From the NCBI RefSeq assembly GCF_900129835.1, contig NZ_FQXA01000004.1, positions 62,001-126,000 on the forward strand: a DNA stretch of 64,000 nt, written 5' to 3'. Shown piece by piece: positions 36,839 through 47,994 of the stretch. Numbering within the stretch: position 1 is the stretch's first letter; each line of letters begins with the position of its first letter. Source of the DNA: Stutzerimonas xanthomarina DSM 18231. Its GTDB lineage: Bacteria; Pseudomonadota; Gammaproteobacteria; Pseudomonadales; Pseudomonadaceae. A program made the translations under genes and the position numbers. The notes under the pieces were generated by a model, which had not been told where the DNA came from, ran no database searches, and saw only the letters and a list, made by a program, of their open reading frames with translations.

Positions 36839-38065
36839 TTAATCCAGATCCCGATGCAACTGGTCCCGATTGGCCAACGTCGGAAACAGCCTCATCCAGA
36901 CGCCGGTAACGATCAGCGTACCGACGCCGCCGATCACCACGGCCGGTACCGTGCCGAACCAGTGAGCCGTCAGGCCGGACTCGAATTCACCGAGCTGGTT
37001 GGACGCGCCAATGAACAAACCGTTGACTGCACTGACCCGGCCGCGCATTGCGTCCGGCGTCTCCAACTGCACGAAGGCGCCGCGAATCACCATGCTGATC
37101 ATGTCCGCCGCGCCGAGCACTACCAGCACGGCCATGGACAGCCAGAACGATGTCGACAGGCCGAAGGCAATGGTCGCAACGCCAAACACCCCGACGGCCG
37201 CGAACATGACCCGCCCGACTCGCTTGTTGATCGGGTAACGCGCCAGCCACAGCGACATCAGCAGCGCACCCACCGCCGGCGCCGAGCGCAACAGCCCAAG
37301 GCCCCAGGGGCCGGTGAGCAGGATGTCCTTGGCGAACACCGGCAACAGCGCCGTGGCGCCGCCGAGAAGAACGGCAAACATGTCCAGGGAAATAGCGCCG
37401 AGGATGTCCGGTCGGCTGCGAATAAAGCGCATGCCAGCGAGCAGGTTGTCCATCGCCGGGCCGGTCTGCTTTGGCGGCGCCGGGCGTTTCGGCAGGCTCA
37501 GCATCAAACTGCAGGCCAGAGCGAAGAGCAGCGCAACCGGGCCATAGACCCATAAAGGGCCGATGGCGAACAACAGGCCACCGAGCGCGGGCGCGACGAT
37601 GGTGGCTGTCTGCATCGCCGACGATGAAGCCGCGACCGCCGCGGGAAACAATTGGGCAGGCACCAGGCTCGGCAACAGCGCTTGGGTCGCCGGGCCCTCA
37701 AAGGCACGTGCTGTGCCGAGCAGAAACGCCAGCACGAAGATCATCTCCCGTGTCACGCCGAGTCCACCGACGCCAAGCACCAGCGCCAGGGCGATCAGCC
37801 CCTGCAAGCCCTGACACAGCGCGGCGACCCGTCTTCTGTCGAAGCGATCGGCGACGTGTCCGGTCCAGAGGATGAACAGCAGCCGGGGAAAGAATTCGGC
37901 CAGGCCCACCAGCCCGAGGTCGAGCACGCTGCCGGTCAGTTCGTACATGTGCCAGCCGATGGCAACCGCCAGCATCTGAAAGCCGCTGGCGGTGAACACG
38001 CGGGCGAACCAAAACTTGATGAAAGGGCGCTGGTGGCGGAGCAGGAGTTTGGCGTGTGTGGACAT
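36839..38065 (-). CDS. MFS transporter (EntS-like exporter family)
   Basis: 408 residues, 12 predicted helices. Family motif GHVADRFDRRRVAALCQ between helices 2 and 3, and LLGTARAFEGPATQALLPSLVPAQ after helix 4, which is characteristic of the enterobactin-exporter (EntS)/multidrug branch. A substrate cannot be assigned, and no siderophore genes are near. ATG 38065 is preferred to the TTG at 38080. It stands alone between repeat clusters. Confidence 0.88.
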   Translation of the reverse strand: MSTHAKLLLRHQRPFIKFWFARVFTASGFQMLAVAIGWHMYELTGSVLDLGLVGLAEFFPRLLFILWTGHVADRFDRRRVAALCQGLQGLIALALVLGVGGLGVTREMIFVLAFLLGTARAFEGPATQALLPSLVPAQLFPAAVAASSSAMQTATIVAPALGGLLFAIGPLWVYGPVALLFALACSLMLSLPKRPAPPKQTGPAMDNLLAGMRFIRSRPDILGAISLDMFAVLLGGATALLPVFAKDILLTGPWGLGLLRSAPAVGALLMSLWLARYPINKRVGRVMFAAVGVFGVATIAFGLSTSFWLSMAVLVVLGAADMISMVIRGAFVQLETPDAMRGRVSAVNGLFIGASNQLGEFESGLTAHWFGTVPAVVIGGVGTLIVTGVWMRLFPTLANRDQLHRDLD

Positions 38066-38208
38066 CAGGTCGAGGCGCAAGGTGGGCAGTGGGCCAGATT
38101 AGCATTCAGCCCCGGTGGCGCTGTGAGGCAATCTGCCCGCAGAAAGCCGAACGGATGGACGAGCGGCGTTTTTGCTTCGGCCCGCCAGCAGTCGAGACAG
38201 GGTGCTCT

Positions 38209-38280
38209 GGTGGGCTGAAGCCCACCCTACGTATCAGACCCCTGCGGTGTCTTGCCCTGTAGGGTGGGCTTTAGCCCACC
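38209..38280. repeat. Inverted pair of GTAGGGTGGGC palindromes
   Basis: Inverted unit at 38209-38230 and direct unit at 38259-38280 (here with CTTTAGCC in place of CTTCAGCC), 28 bp apart, in the gap between the MFS gene and the CMD-family gene. Confidence 0.85.
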
Positions 38281-38331
38281 GTGGACGCGTGTTGGTATCT
38301 GCCGTGGGCTGGATTCACCATGCGTACGCGA

Positions 38332-38736
38332 TCAGGCGTCGGGCTCCATTCCTTGCAATAACCCGCGCTCGGCAAACACCGCCTTGGCGGTCGCCATACC
38401 GTTCAATGCTGCAGGAAAGCCGGCATAAACCGCCATCTGGATGATTATCTCGACGATCTGCTTTGGCGTGCAGCCGACGTTCAATGCGCCGTGGATATGC
38501 ACCGCTAATTGCGGCTGGCAATGTCCCAGCGCCGTTAGCGCCGCGACTGTCGCAAGCTCACGCTGTGGCAGGTCGAGGCCAGGGCGCTGGTAGATATCGC
38601 CAAACGGAAACTCGATGACGTAACGGGCCAGATCCGGCGCAATGGCTTGCAGGCTGTCGATGACCTTTCGCCCAGCCTCACCGTCGATTTGCTCGAGTTT
38701 GGCCAGTCCTTCGGTATAGCGGGTGGATGCAGGCAT
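38332..38736 (-). CDS. Carboxymuconolactone decarboxylase family protein
   Basis: 134 residues. The core [56 protein letters not shown] is typical of CMD proteins: an acidic/basic motif, with Cys in GHC and the His pair at VHIHGAL. Members act as decarboxylases or AhpD-like thiol peroxidases; here a single Cys makes AhpD-type chemistry doubtful. It is preceded by a MerR gene and a MerR-type promoter, so it is probably induced by a reactive aldehyde or thiol stress. Confidence 0.9.
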   Translation of the reverse strand: MPASTRYTEGLAKLEQIDGEAGRKVIDSLQAIAPDLARYVIEFPFGDIYQRPGLDLPQRELATVAALTALGHCQPQLAVHIHGALNVGCTPKQIVEIIIQMAVYAGFPAALNGMATAKAVFAERGLLQGMEPDA

Positions 38737-38771
38737 GAAGCGTTCCTCTTGGTTGGATAGAGGAAGAGGCT

Positions 38772-38797
38772 GAGGGTTGGAGTCGACTCCAGGTCAA
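38772..38797 (-). promoter_or_regulatory. MerR-type promoter/operator overlapping the merR 3' end
   Basis: On the minus strand TTGACC is followed at once by the 14-bp perfect palindrome TGGAGTCGACTCCA (38778-38791). A palindrome lodged between -35 and -10 is the hallmark of MerR-family promoters, and this sequence resembles AdhR/NmlR operators. The -10 is not obvious. It would drive the CMD gene 40 bp downstream. Confidence 0.7.
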
Positions 38798-39171
38798 GCG
38801 ATTGTTTGCTGCCGGTACCGCTCGATCTTCGCCTGCAGTGCGGTCAGATGCTCGCGGTCGCGCTCGAGGCGATCTTGCAACTTGGCGGCATGGGCTTCAA
38901 GCAGGGACTGGCGCGCCGCAAGAGTAGATTCGCCGCGTTCACGCAGATCGGCGTAGCGAATGATGTCGTCCAGCGCCATGCCGGTGTCCTTCAGGCGCAG
39001 GATAAAGCCGACCCATTCCAGATCACGCGGGCCATAGACCCGAAAGCCGCTCGCGTCCCGCGCGACGTGGCGCAACAGGCCGATCTTTTCGTAGTAGCGC
39101 AGGGTGTCGGCCGAGAGCCCGGTTCGCTGGGCGAACTGTTGGATGCTCAGCCGAACCGGCGCTTCGCTCAC
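38794..39171 (-). CDS. MerR family transcriptional regulator (AdhR/NmlR-like)
   Basis: 125 residues: winged helix (LSIQQFAQRTGLSADTLRYYEKIGLL, then SGFRVYGPRDLEWVGFILRLKDTGMALDDIIRYADL) and a C-terminal coiled coil (LLEAHAAKLQDRLERDREHLTALQAKIERYRQQ). No C-terminal metal-binding Cys pair; the AdhR/NmlR subgroup responds to aldehydes or carbonyl/nitrosative stress. It overlaps rlmG by four bases and its stop lies within the operator of the next gene. Confidence 0.9.
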   Translation of the reverse strand: MSEAPVRLSIQQFAQRTGLSADTLRYYEKIGLLRHVARDASGFRVYGPRDLEWVGFILRLKDTGMALDDIIRYADLRERGESTLAARQSLLEAHAAKLQDRLERDREHLTALQAKIERYRQQTIA

Positions 39172-40295
39172 GGCTTGATCGCCCTCAGGATGACAAACTT
39201 GGGCGTCGCCGCGACCTGCTCGACCTTGCCGAACAGGCGCTTGAGCTTGAGGTGATAGCCCAGGTGGCGGTTACCGACGATCCACAGCTCGCCGCCCTTG
39301 GTGAGTGCCGTCTTGGCCTGGGTGAACATTCGCCAAGCGAGGAAATCACCAACCACCTGCTGCTGATGGAAGGGCGGGTTGCACAGCACCAGATCCAGCG
39401 AATCCATCGGCTGCTCGGCCAGCCCGTCCCCGGCACGGATATCGACCGGGCGGTCGCCATGGATCGCCTGCCAATTCTCCCGCGCCGACTGCACTGCCAT
39501 GTAGCTCTCATCGACCAATGTCATCTGCGCCTGGGGGTTGCTTAGCGCATAAACGATACCGAGCACGCCGTTGCCGCAACCCAGGTCTGCCACACGCAGG
39601 TTGCCGAGCGCCTTGGGCAGATGCGGAAGAAAGGCGCGGGTGCCGATATCCAGGTCTTCCCGGCAGAATAGGTTGGCGTGGTTGATCAGCTCCAGGCCCG
39701 GCTGATCAAGGCGGTAGCGGGTCGGGTAGGGCGAAGTGGGCGCCGGCTTTTGCGCTGGCGTGGCGAACAGCAACCGTGCCTTTTTCACCGCCAGCGAGGC
39801 CTTCACCGGGCCGATGTATTTCTCCAGCAGATCACCCGCCGCGCGCGGCAGGTGCTTGATCATCGCGCCGGCGATCACCTGTGCGCCGGGTGCCAGCTGG
39901 CCATGCAAGCGAATCAGCTGTTCTTCCAGCAGGGCGAGGGTTTTGGGGACGCGAATCAGCACCCTGTCGAACGGGCCTTGCGCTACCTCGCTGGCGGGCA
40001 CGAAGGCCACCGCGTCACCCGGCAGGGCGTTGCGCTGCAGGTTCTTTTCCAGCGCCACATGCGCCAGATGGGAGTCGCCGCTGCTGGTCACTTGCGCCTG
40101 CGCCGCCAGCGCACAGGTCAGGGCGCCAAAGCTGTCGTTGAGGATCAGGACTCGTGTTGATGCAGGCAAACCCTGCTCGTGAAGCTGCGCCAACAGGTAT
40201 TCGTCCGCCGCATCGAATGCCTGCAAGGGTTCGTTGGGCTGCTCAGGCTGGCGGACCAGGTCGAGGCGGGCATAGGGCGTTTCAAGAATAGGCAT
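39168..40295 (-). CDS. rlmG: 23S rRNA (guanine-N2)-methyltransferase RlmG
   Basis: 375 residues with a degenerate N-terminal and an active C-terminal methyltransferase domain. The latter has VADLGCGNGVLGIVYAL near residue 235, VDESYMAVQSARENW, and the NPPF motif (LVLCNPPFHQQQ) near 305. RlmG methylates G1835 of 23S rRNA. The length and two-domain form match the family. Co-transcribed with merR and the CMD gene by overlap, possibly by chance. Confidence 0.93.
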   Translation of the reverse strand: MPILETPYARLDLVRQPEQPNEPLQAFDAADEYLLAQLHEQGLPASTRVLILNDSFGALTCALAAQAQVTSSGDSHLAHVALEKNLQRNALPGDAVAFVPASEVAQGPFDRVLIRVPKTLALLEEQLIRLHGQLAPGAQVIAGAMIKHLPRAAGDLLEKYIGPVKASLAVKKARLLFATPAQKPAPTSPYPTRYRLDQPGLELINHANLFCREDLDIGTRAFLPHLPKALGNLRVADLGCGNGVLGIVYALSNPQAQMTLVDESYMAVQSARENWQAIHGDRPVDIRAGDGLAEQPMDSLDLVLCNPPFHQQQVVGDFLAWRMFTQAKTALTKGGELWIVGNRHLGYHLKLKRLFGKVEQVAATPKFVILRAIKP

Positions 40296-40386
40296 AAGAA
40301 CTGGCGGTGTTTATAGACGTCGGAAAGGAGTATCAAGGGGCCAGGCCACGGAAAATCACCTGCATCGGCAACACTGCATAGAAACA

Positions 40387-40423
40387 GCCTGAGCGAGTCG
40401 CTTGCGACTGGCGCGCATCAGGC
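40387..40423. other. Long hairpin in the fpr upstream region
   Basis: The 298 bp between rlmG and fpr holds no gene. An outer stem GCCTGA / TCAGGC encloses a perfect inner hairpin AGTCGC-TT-GCGACT. No T tract follows. It may be a leader structure or a residual mobile repeat; no function is assigned. Confidence 0.35.
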
Positions 40424-40593
40424 AACCGGGAAGGCTCACACAATGAGCCATGCTCGTCTTGAACGCCGCCCAAGCTCGCACGCGAGCCCCGATTCGCTTC
40501 TTCAGCTGTTTTTGCCTTCCCTTGCCTGCCTTACCTAGGTTTTCCACGGCCCGGACACGCTCGGTGCCCAAAGATGTTCGGAAGGAGCGAAGT

Positions 40594-41370
40594 ATGACCG
40601 TCAACGAAGAGAAGTTCACCCGTCAGCGTCTGCTGGATGTGCAGACCCTGACGCCCAACCTGTTCACCCTGCGCACCACCCGCGATCCCGGCTTTCGCTT
40701 TGCCGCTGGGCAGTTCGCCCGTCTTGGTGTCCGTAAGCCGAGCGGTAGCATCGTCTGGCGCGCCTACTCGATGGTGTCCGCACCGCACGATGAGTTTCTC
40801 GACTTCTTCTCCATCGTGGTGCCGGACGGCGAATTCACCAGCGAGCTGAGCCGCCTCGAACCCGGTGATGAGTTGTTGGTCGACAAGCAGTCGTTCGGCT
40901 TCCTGACCCTTGATCGGTTCATCGACGGCCGCGACCTGTGGCTGCTCGGCACCGGCACTGGCATTGCCCCGTTCCTCTCGATCCTGCAGGACTTCGAGGT
41001 CTGGCAACGCTTCGAGCGGATCGTGCTGGTGTATAGCGCGCGTACCGCATCGGAACTGGCGTATCAGCAGCTTATCCGCGAGCTCCCACAGCGTGACTAC
41101 CTGGAGGGGCTTGGTTCGAAATTGACCTACCTGCCAGTCGTGACCCGCGAGCAGGTACCCGGAGCCCTGAACGGCCGTATCACCACACTCATCGAGAGCA
41201 GCGAGCTGGAGCGTGCTGCTGATCTGCAGTTGGAGCCTGAGCATTCGCGCATCATGCTCTGTGGCAACCCGCAGATGATTGAAGACACCCGGGCGCTGCT
41301 CAAGACCCGTGATATGAACCTGGCGATGACGCGTAGGCCGGGGCAGGTGGCGGTGGAGAATTATTGGTAG
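40594..41370 (+). CDS. fpr: Ferredoxin--NADP+ reductase Fpr
   Basis: 258 residues, exactly the bacterial class I Fpr length. FAD site WRAYSMVSAPHDE near residue 50, NADP site LLGTGTGIAPFLSIL near 112, LCGNPQMIEDT near 225, and the family C-terminus ending VENYW. It transfers electrons between NADPH and ferredoxin or flavodoxin, important under oxidative stress. The start at 40594 has GGAAGGAGCG upstream; the longer open frame from 40450 is not family-like. Confidence 0.96.
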   Translation: MTVNEEKFTRQRLLDVQTLTPNLFTLRTTRDPGFRFAAGQFARLGVRKPSGSIVWRAYSMVSAPHDEFLDFFSIVVPDGEFTSELSRLEPGDELLVDKQSFGFLTLDRFIDGRDLWLLGTGTGIAPFLSILQDFEVWQRFERIVLVYSARTASELAYQQLIRELPQRDYLEGLGSKLTYLPVVTREQVPGALNGRITTLIESSELERAADLQLEPEHSRIMLCGNPQMIEDTRALLKTRDMNLAMTRRPGQVAVENYW

Positions 41371-41478
41371 GGCGAGGATGGATCGCCGAAGCTGCCGCCA
41401 CGCGCGTTCATGCCGCGGGGCTGGAGATCGCTTCGCGAGATTTGCACGCTAGAGGGTGGGTGTCATTGCGCCTCCAAT

Positions 41479-41516
41479 AAAAAGCCCCCACCCGATGATT
41501 CCGATGGGGGCTTTTT
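41479..41516. terminator. Bidirectional Rho-independent terminator between fpr and gdhA
   Basis: Perfect 12-bp stem AAAAAGCCCCCA / TGGGGGCTTTTT with a 14-base loop, between convergent genes; T tracts are present on both strands. Confidence 0.9.
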
Positions 41517-41548
41517 CTTGCAGCTTGTGGCTTGAAGCGCGCCGCTGC

Positions 41549-42928
<1,380 letters not shown>

Positions 42929-42972
42929 TTATGGCTGGCGACTGTAGCAAACCTGATTTGCACCGCGGAAGT

Positions 42973-42995
42973 GCGACATGCGTCAAGCATGTCGC
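42973..42995. promoter_or_regulatory. Inverted repeat upstream of gdhA
   Basis: GCGACATGC-GTCAA-GCATGTCGC is a perfect 9-bp inverted repeat 87 bp before the gdhA start, in a 417-bp gene-free stretch (42887-43303) that otherwise shows only a smaller palindrome (CATCGTG-AAG-CACGATG near 43110) and the ettA terminator. Candidate operator or hairpin; no regulator identified. Confidence 0.4.
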
Positions 42996-43268
42996 CAGAA
43001 GGTGCATTTGAGCTGGCATCAGCCACGATCAACGGCACAAAAAGGCGTAGAGCCGTGCCTGGCCTTACGGTGGGTTCTGTGGCCGACGATGCCGAGCGGA
43101 CATGCGGCATCGTGAAGCACGATGTTGCGCCCGATATCAGGCCGCCGATGCCAGTCTGGCGGTCGATGTAGAGATGGCTGGGCGCGTTCGAACCGAGAGC
43201 GTGGTGCAGCGCCACCCGACGGTCAGTGCCTCCGGCAGCAGCTCCTCCCGTGGCGGTTGGTCATACAT

Positions 43269-43292
43269 AAACGGAGCCTTTCGGCTCCGTTT
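43269..43292 (-). terminator. ettA terminator
   Basis: ACGGAGCC-TTTC-GGCTCCGT stem flanked by A and T tracts, 12 bp after the ettA stop codon. Confidence 0.85.
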
Positions 43293-43303
43293 TCTGCTGG
43301 CTG

Positions 43304-44998
<1,695 letters not shown>

Positions 44999-45067
44999 GG
45001 TTTTACTCGCCTTTAATCCTGTGTTTTCAATGCTTTATGGTAGCGACAAGCGATTAAATTCTGGAAA

Positions 45068-45086
45068 GCAAAACGTTAGGTTTTGC
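45068..45086. other. Inverted repeat at the island's left end
   Basis: GCAAAAC-GTTAG-GTTTTGC, a perfect 7-bp inverted repeat directly before the -35 of the gin promoter. Candidate recombinase binding site or operator. Confidence 0.5.
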
Positions 45087-45087
45087 G

Positions 45088-45115
45088 TTGACCATATCTT
45101 GTTCCTGACTATACT
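45088..45115 (+). promoter_or_regulatory. Sigma-70 promoter of the gin operon
   Basis: TTGACC, a 16-base spacer and TATACT, ending 30 bp before the ginA start codon, which has a GAGGGGG ribosome site. Strong by eye. Confidence 0.7.
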
Positions 45116-45145
45116 TAAAAAAGTTATGTTTTATGAGGGGGCAAT

Positions 45146-46408
45146 ATGGGTTTCCAGGTCATAGAGCAGGTGGTGAATGGTGCTCGTAGAAAGCTGCTGG
45201 TGCAAGACTACATCCCGGTTTACTACCCCAACCTCTACATGACCATGGAGCACTCGGGCAGAGCCCTCGAAACAACCAAGAAGTACCTTGAGCATCTGGC
45301 TGTGTTAGAGGAGTTTTTGGCCTTTTCCTCCATTGATTTGATTTCTCACCTCGAACAGCGCCCTCACAGCCGGTACTTGACAGACAGTGAGCTTTCCAGG
45401 TTTGTGTCGGACGCGGGGTTTAGTAAGGAAACCTTGGCCATGAAGTATGCGGGGATGCGTTTGCATCCGACTGCCTACAAATCCGTTGGCAAAGTCCATG
45501 CGCAGCAGCGAATCGAGGCGGTACGCGACTATCTGGCCTTCCTTTATGACAAGTTGGGTGATCACTCAACACGATATGAGGCGATTGACGACCTGAAGGG
45601 GCGCATCAAACGCAAGATCAAAGCGGCCCGCCCTTCGTGGAAAGAAACGCGAATCGACGAAATGAAAGGGCTTACCAGCCAGGAGCGAACTCGATTGCTG
45701 GAAATCATGCATCCGGATAGCGCCGAGAACCCCTTTTCAGATGAAGCCATCAGGCTGCGTAACTACATCATTTTGCTGCTGGGTCTCGACATGGGGCTGC
45801 GACGCTCCGAGATGCTGCTGATCAAGACCAGCGATATTCGCTGGCACAGTCGTCAACTAGCTGTGGTCAACCTGGAGGATGAGAGCCTCGATCCACGAAC
45901 GATGGCCCCGCAATTCAAAACCAACGAGCGCATGCTGGTGATGACCGATGACCTGTATGACGCAATCACTGAGTACGAATCGAAGTATCGCCACAGAAAA
46001 CCCCGTAGCGGCACATCGCAAGCGAGAAAGCATCCGTTTTTGCTGGTGGCGCACAAGCGAAATGAGGGTGGCCCTCTGACCATCAAAGCAATCGATGGCG
46101 TTCTATCCAGGGTCCGAGAAATAGCACCGGAACTGGCTCATGTGCACCCGCATATTCTGAGGCATGACGCGGTCTACACGATGCTGGAAAGCATGCGTGA
46201 GGAACTGGCAGCGCTCACGCCGGAGGATCGCACCACGCAGGTTCAAAAAACCCTCACATGGATGTTCGGCTGGAGTCCCGGATCGGACATGCCTGGCCTC
46301 TACGGCGCGAAATTCTGGAAAGAAGTGGCGGACAAAGCGATACAGAAGCGGGCCGAGCGGTTTAAGGCCATGCGTCAAAAGGCCGAGACACAAGGCGGTT
46401 CAAAGTGA
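45146..46408 (+). CDS. ginA: Tyrosine recombinase 1 of the GInt module (GinA-like)
   Basis: 420 residues. Catalytic landmarks of the phage-integrase family: Arg in LGLDMGLRRSEMLLIK near residue 215, H-x-L-R in HPHILRHDAVYTM near 335, and a Tyr in SDMPGLYGAKFW near 390 as candidate nucleophile. The N-terminal 150 residues include a SAM-like core-binding region. A-T content is higher than in the backbone. Its stop overlaps the GTG start of the next recombinase by four bases. Confidence 0.82.
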   Translation: MGFQVIEQVVNGARRKLLVQDYIPVYYPNLYMTMEHSGRALETTKKYLEHLAVLEEFLAFSSIDLISHLEQRPHSRYLTDSELSRFVSDAGFSKETLAMKYAGMRLHPTAYKSVGKVHAQQRIEAVRDYLAFLYDKLGDHSTRYEAIDDLKGRIKRKIKAARPSWKETRIDEMKGLTSQERTRLLEIMHPDSAENPFSDEAIRLRNYIILLLGLDMGLRRSEMLLIKTSDIRWHSRQLAVVNLEDESLDPRTMAPQFKTNERMLVMTDDLYDAITEYESKYRHRKPRSGTSQARKHPFLLVAHKRNEGGPLTIKAIDGVLSRVREIAPELAHVHPHILRHDAVYTMLESMREELAALTPEDRTTQVQKTLTWMFGWSPGSDMPGLYGAKFWKEVADKAIQKRAERFKAMRQKAETQGGSK

Positions 46409-47994
46409 AAATCTCCGTCGAAGCACTTCAGGCACCCACGAAGGACAGCCTCGATGCATGGCTGAACACGCCTCGCCTGGCGAAATGTGGGGAGGTGTTC
46501 ACACCGGCCGAACCGATGTGGAAACCAGACAGATCGGCTGGTAATTCACTTAACTGGGAAGCGGCTATTGCGTGCGTCTCACCGGAATGGAAACCCTGGT
46601 TGCACGCCGTCCTGGCGTACCGCATGGCCGATCAGGAAGCCGGCTCGGTTAATCTGGTCGCCAGCGTGTTGTCGCGGGCTGCTCAGGCCGGGATTGACCC
46701 GCTAAACGAGGGTCAACTGATAGATCTGCGAGAGCGCTTTAATGTTGTTGAGTTTTCTAGCATTGCTACGTTCATGGCGTTTTGGCACGACTGTGAATCA
46801 CTCGAACAGCGCCCGCCGCAATCCCTGATCAATGCTTACAAGGAACTGCCCAGGAAAAAGAAATCCAGCACAGATGTGATCCTCAGCCTGGACCCCGAAC
46901 GCGGCCCGCTCACGCAGGTGGAACAGGACGCGCTGTATCAATGGATACATGAGCAGTTTTGTCACGGGAAGTTAAATTTTGAGCAATATCTTTACCTGCG
47001 CCTGTTGATAATTTACGGGCAGCGTGGCGTTCAGATGCGAATGCTGGTTTTTGGTGATTTCACGAAGAGCAATCAGGGCTGCAAGATCAGGTTTCATTGG
47101 GCAAAGCAAAAAGACGACGAAGCGGGTTGGCGAGTAAAGTCCGAAATATTCAGTCTGGATGAGGACCTCTACAACACCGTGCATGCCTACAAGGCAATGG
47201 TACTGGCGCAACTCTGGCAAACGTATCCAGACGGTACCGATTGGAATGCAGCCATTGAGAATGTGCCCCTATTTCGTAAGAAGCTAGAACATGATGAAGC
47301 AGGAGTTCAGGAGCGGCTGACCCCCCCTGTTTTGCTCAACAGCCCCCTTCAAAAGAGCCTCGAAGACGCGCCGCACCCGATTTTTCATGCCGGATCAAGC
47401 ACGATCAAAGGTTGGCTTGCGTGCATTGAGCGGATGCAGGGCTTTCCGATTTCGCCTCGCACCCATCAGCCGCTGAAAGTGACGCGGGGGCACAGGTTCA
47501 GGCACACACTCGGCACTGACCTTTCCAATGCGGGGCATGATGAGTGGACGATGGCTCGTGCATTGATGCACACAAATACTATGACAGTGCGAAAGTACCG
47601 CGCCGTTTCGCCGGAGTTGCTGGCGTTGATCGACGCGAAGATGAGCGACCATCTGGCCTTGGTTGTGAATGCGTTCACCGGAATCATCGTTACGGATCGC
47701 ACCTCAGCGAAAAACGGGGATCGAGCGGATCGACAAATCGAGGATTTGGCTGTATGCGGTGCCACGGCCGCCTGCCATCTCGATGCACCGTACACCTGTT
47801 ACGCATGCGGAAAATTCCAACCTCTTCTACACGCAGATCACCACGCGGTCCTTGAGCGATTAGAGCGTCGCCGGGAGCAAACCATTGCCACGGATAAAAC
47901 GACCGGTGTGCTCTGGGATCGGGCAATTCTGGCTTGCCGCAAGGTGATACTGGATTGTGAAGTCATGCTCCGATCGGAAAGGAAAGGTGAATGA
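46405..47994 (+). CDS. ginB: Tyrosine recombinase 2 of the GInt module (GinB-like)
   Basis: 529 residues, GTG start within the ginA stop. Arg in LLIIYGQRGVQMRML near residue 210, H-R-F-R-H in VTRGHRFRHTLGTDL near 360, and Tyr in TVRKYRAVSPE near 395. The C-terminal 100 residues add a Cys/His-rich section (CGATAACHLDAPYTCYACGKF), which may bind zinc. Overlaps ginC by ATGA. Confidence 0.8.
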   Translation: MKISVEALQAPTKDSLDAWLNTPRLAKCGEVFTPAEPMWKPDRSAGNSLNWEAAIACVSPEWKPWLHAVLAYRMADQEAGSVNLVASVLSRAAQAGIDPLNEGQLIDLRERFNVVEFSSIATFMAFWHDCESLEQRPPQSLINAYKELPRKKKSSTDVILSLDPERGPLTQVEQDALYQWIHEQFCHGKLNFEQYLYLRLLIIYGQRGVQMRMLVFGDFTKSNQGCKIRFHWAKQKDDEAGWRVKSEIFSLDEDLYNTVHAYKAMVLAQLWQTYPDGTDWNAAIENVPLFRKKLEHDEAGVQERLTPPVLLNSPLQKSLEDAPHPIFHAGSSTIKGWLACIERMQGFPISPRTHQPLKVTRGHRFRHTLGTDLSNAGHDEWTMARALMHTNTMTVRKYRAVSPELLALIDAKMSDHLALVVNAFTGIIVTDRTSAKNGDRADRQIEDLAVCGATAACHLDAPYTCYACGKFQPLLHADHHAVLERLERRREQTIATDKTTGVLWDRAILACRKVILDCEVMLRSERKGE

